64,000 bases of DNA from JANQIV01 sp050117315 (GTDB lineage Bacteria > Bacteroidota > Ignavibacteria > Ignavibacteriales > Melioribacteraceae): NCBI GenBank assembly GCA_050117315.1, contig JASFMY010000003.1:1-64000 (forward strand), read 5' to 3'. This document shows, piece by piece, positions 63,949 to 64,000 of this stretch. Position 1 is the stretch's first letter. Each line of letters starts with the position of its first letter. Position numbers and translations under genes: made by a program. A model generated the notes under the pieces. That model had not been told where the DNA came from, made no database searches, and was given only the letters and a program-made list of their open reading frames with translations.

Positions 63949-64000
63949 ATGAGTGAGATAACACCAAATTTCTCGTCTTTTAATATCAGCGCCAAAGGAA
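63949..64000 (+). CDS. flgC: Flagellar basal-body rod protein FlgC, 5' end only
   Basis: Seventeen codons are visible before the window ends, reading MSEITPNFSSFNISAKG, which fits the FlgC N-terminus (phenylalanine, ISAxG). AAAGGAGG precedes ATG. The flgB-flgC order is standard. Confidence 0.75.
   Translation, partial: MSEITPNFSSFNISAKG

Noticed and set aside
1..64000. Prophage, integrase, transposase, tRNA or rRNA genes
   Set aside because: None could be recognised on either strand; the mobile-like sequences are all short non-coding inverted repeats.

Overview
The window looks like a piece of an Ignavibacteriota-type (Chlorobi/Bacteroidota-related) chromosome. The clearest marker is the C-terminal sorting domain of the 1301-residue secreted protein (NYPNPFNPST motif), which is characteristic of type IX secretion cargo in Ignavibacteria, Calditrichota and relatives. 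A carboxypeptidase-regulatory-like TonB-dependent receptor, an AT-rich sequence and many short interspersed inverted repeats fit the same group. The taxon is inferred; no rRNA or tRNA gene was seen.

Layout. (1) 0.3-6.2 kb: a TonB-dependent receptor, an MFS permease split by a one-base frameshift in a T7 tract, and a GH37 trehalase, a probable trehalose or alpha-glucoside uptake and hydrolysis locus. (2) 7.0-12.3 kb: a beta-propeller-like lipoprotein and a large type IX-secreted metzincin-type protease. (3) 12.3-15.4 kb: a repeat-rich accessory stretch holding one uncharacterised protein, a 21-bp minisatellite of 12 units, a 225-bp inverted-repeat element and several small palindromic repeats. 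(4) 15.0-48.7 kb: a large flagellin-glycosylation island. It begins with two diverged copies of one regulatory module, each with a 22-codon micro-ORF and a sigma-54-like site. The first precedes a decayed methyltransferase. The second precedes an operon with a VioA-like sugar aminotransferase, a class II DAHP synthase, a Gfo/Idh oxidoreductase, an ATP-grasp ligase, an aldo-keto reductase, a class III aminotransferase and an FkbM methyltransferase. A 2593-residue protein follows that joins five GT2 glycosyltransferase domains, two radical SAM domains and a methyltransferase. After it come TPR proteins, further glycosyltransferases, and two giant TPR plus GT-B proteins recalling the Caulobacter flagellin glycosyltransferase FlmG. 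(5) 48.7-53.9 kb: two flagellin-FliS cassettes, FliD, a FliT-like protein and FlgM. (6) 54.0-56.1 kb: a soluble histidine kinase and a sigma-54 activator of the FlrB/FlrC type. (7) 56.3-64.0 kb: HEAT-repeat protein, CheR, two CheY-type receivers, CheZ, CheA, CheB, a small protein, FlgB and the start of FlgC.

How it fits together. The kinase/activator pair probably drives sigma-54-dependent flagellar and glycosylation operons; four GG-N10-GG/GA sites lie in front of such operons. A good sigma-28 (FliA) promoter precedes the second flagellin, and FlgM would be the anti-sigma-28 brake. The island's last glycosyltransferase gene overlaps the first flagellin gene, which directly links the island to flagellin.

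The best candidates for something undescribed are the twin radical-SAM/multi-GT megaprotein, with identical auxiliary-cysteine spacing in both radical SAM domains, and the neighbouring DAHP synthase/ATP-grasp/aminotransferase set, which may make an unusual acyl group or keto-acid sugar for flagellin.
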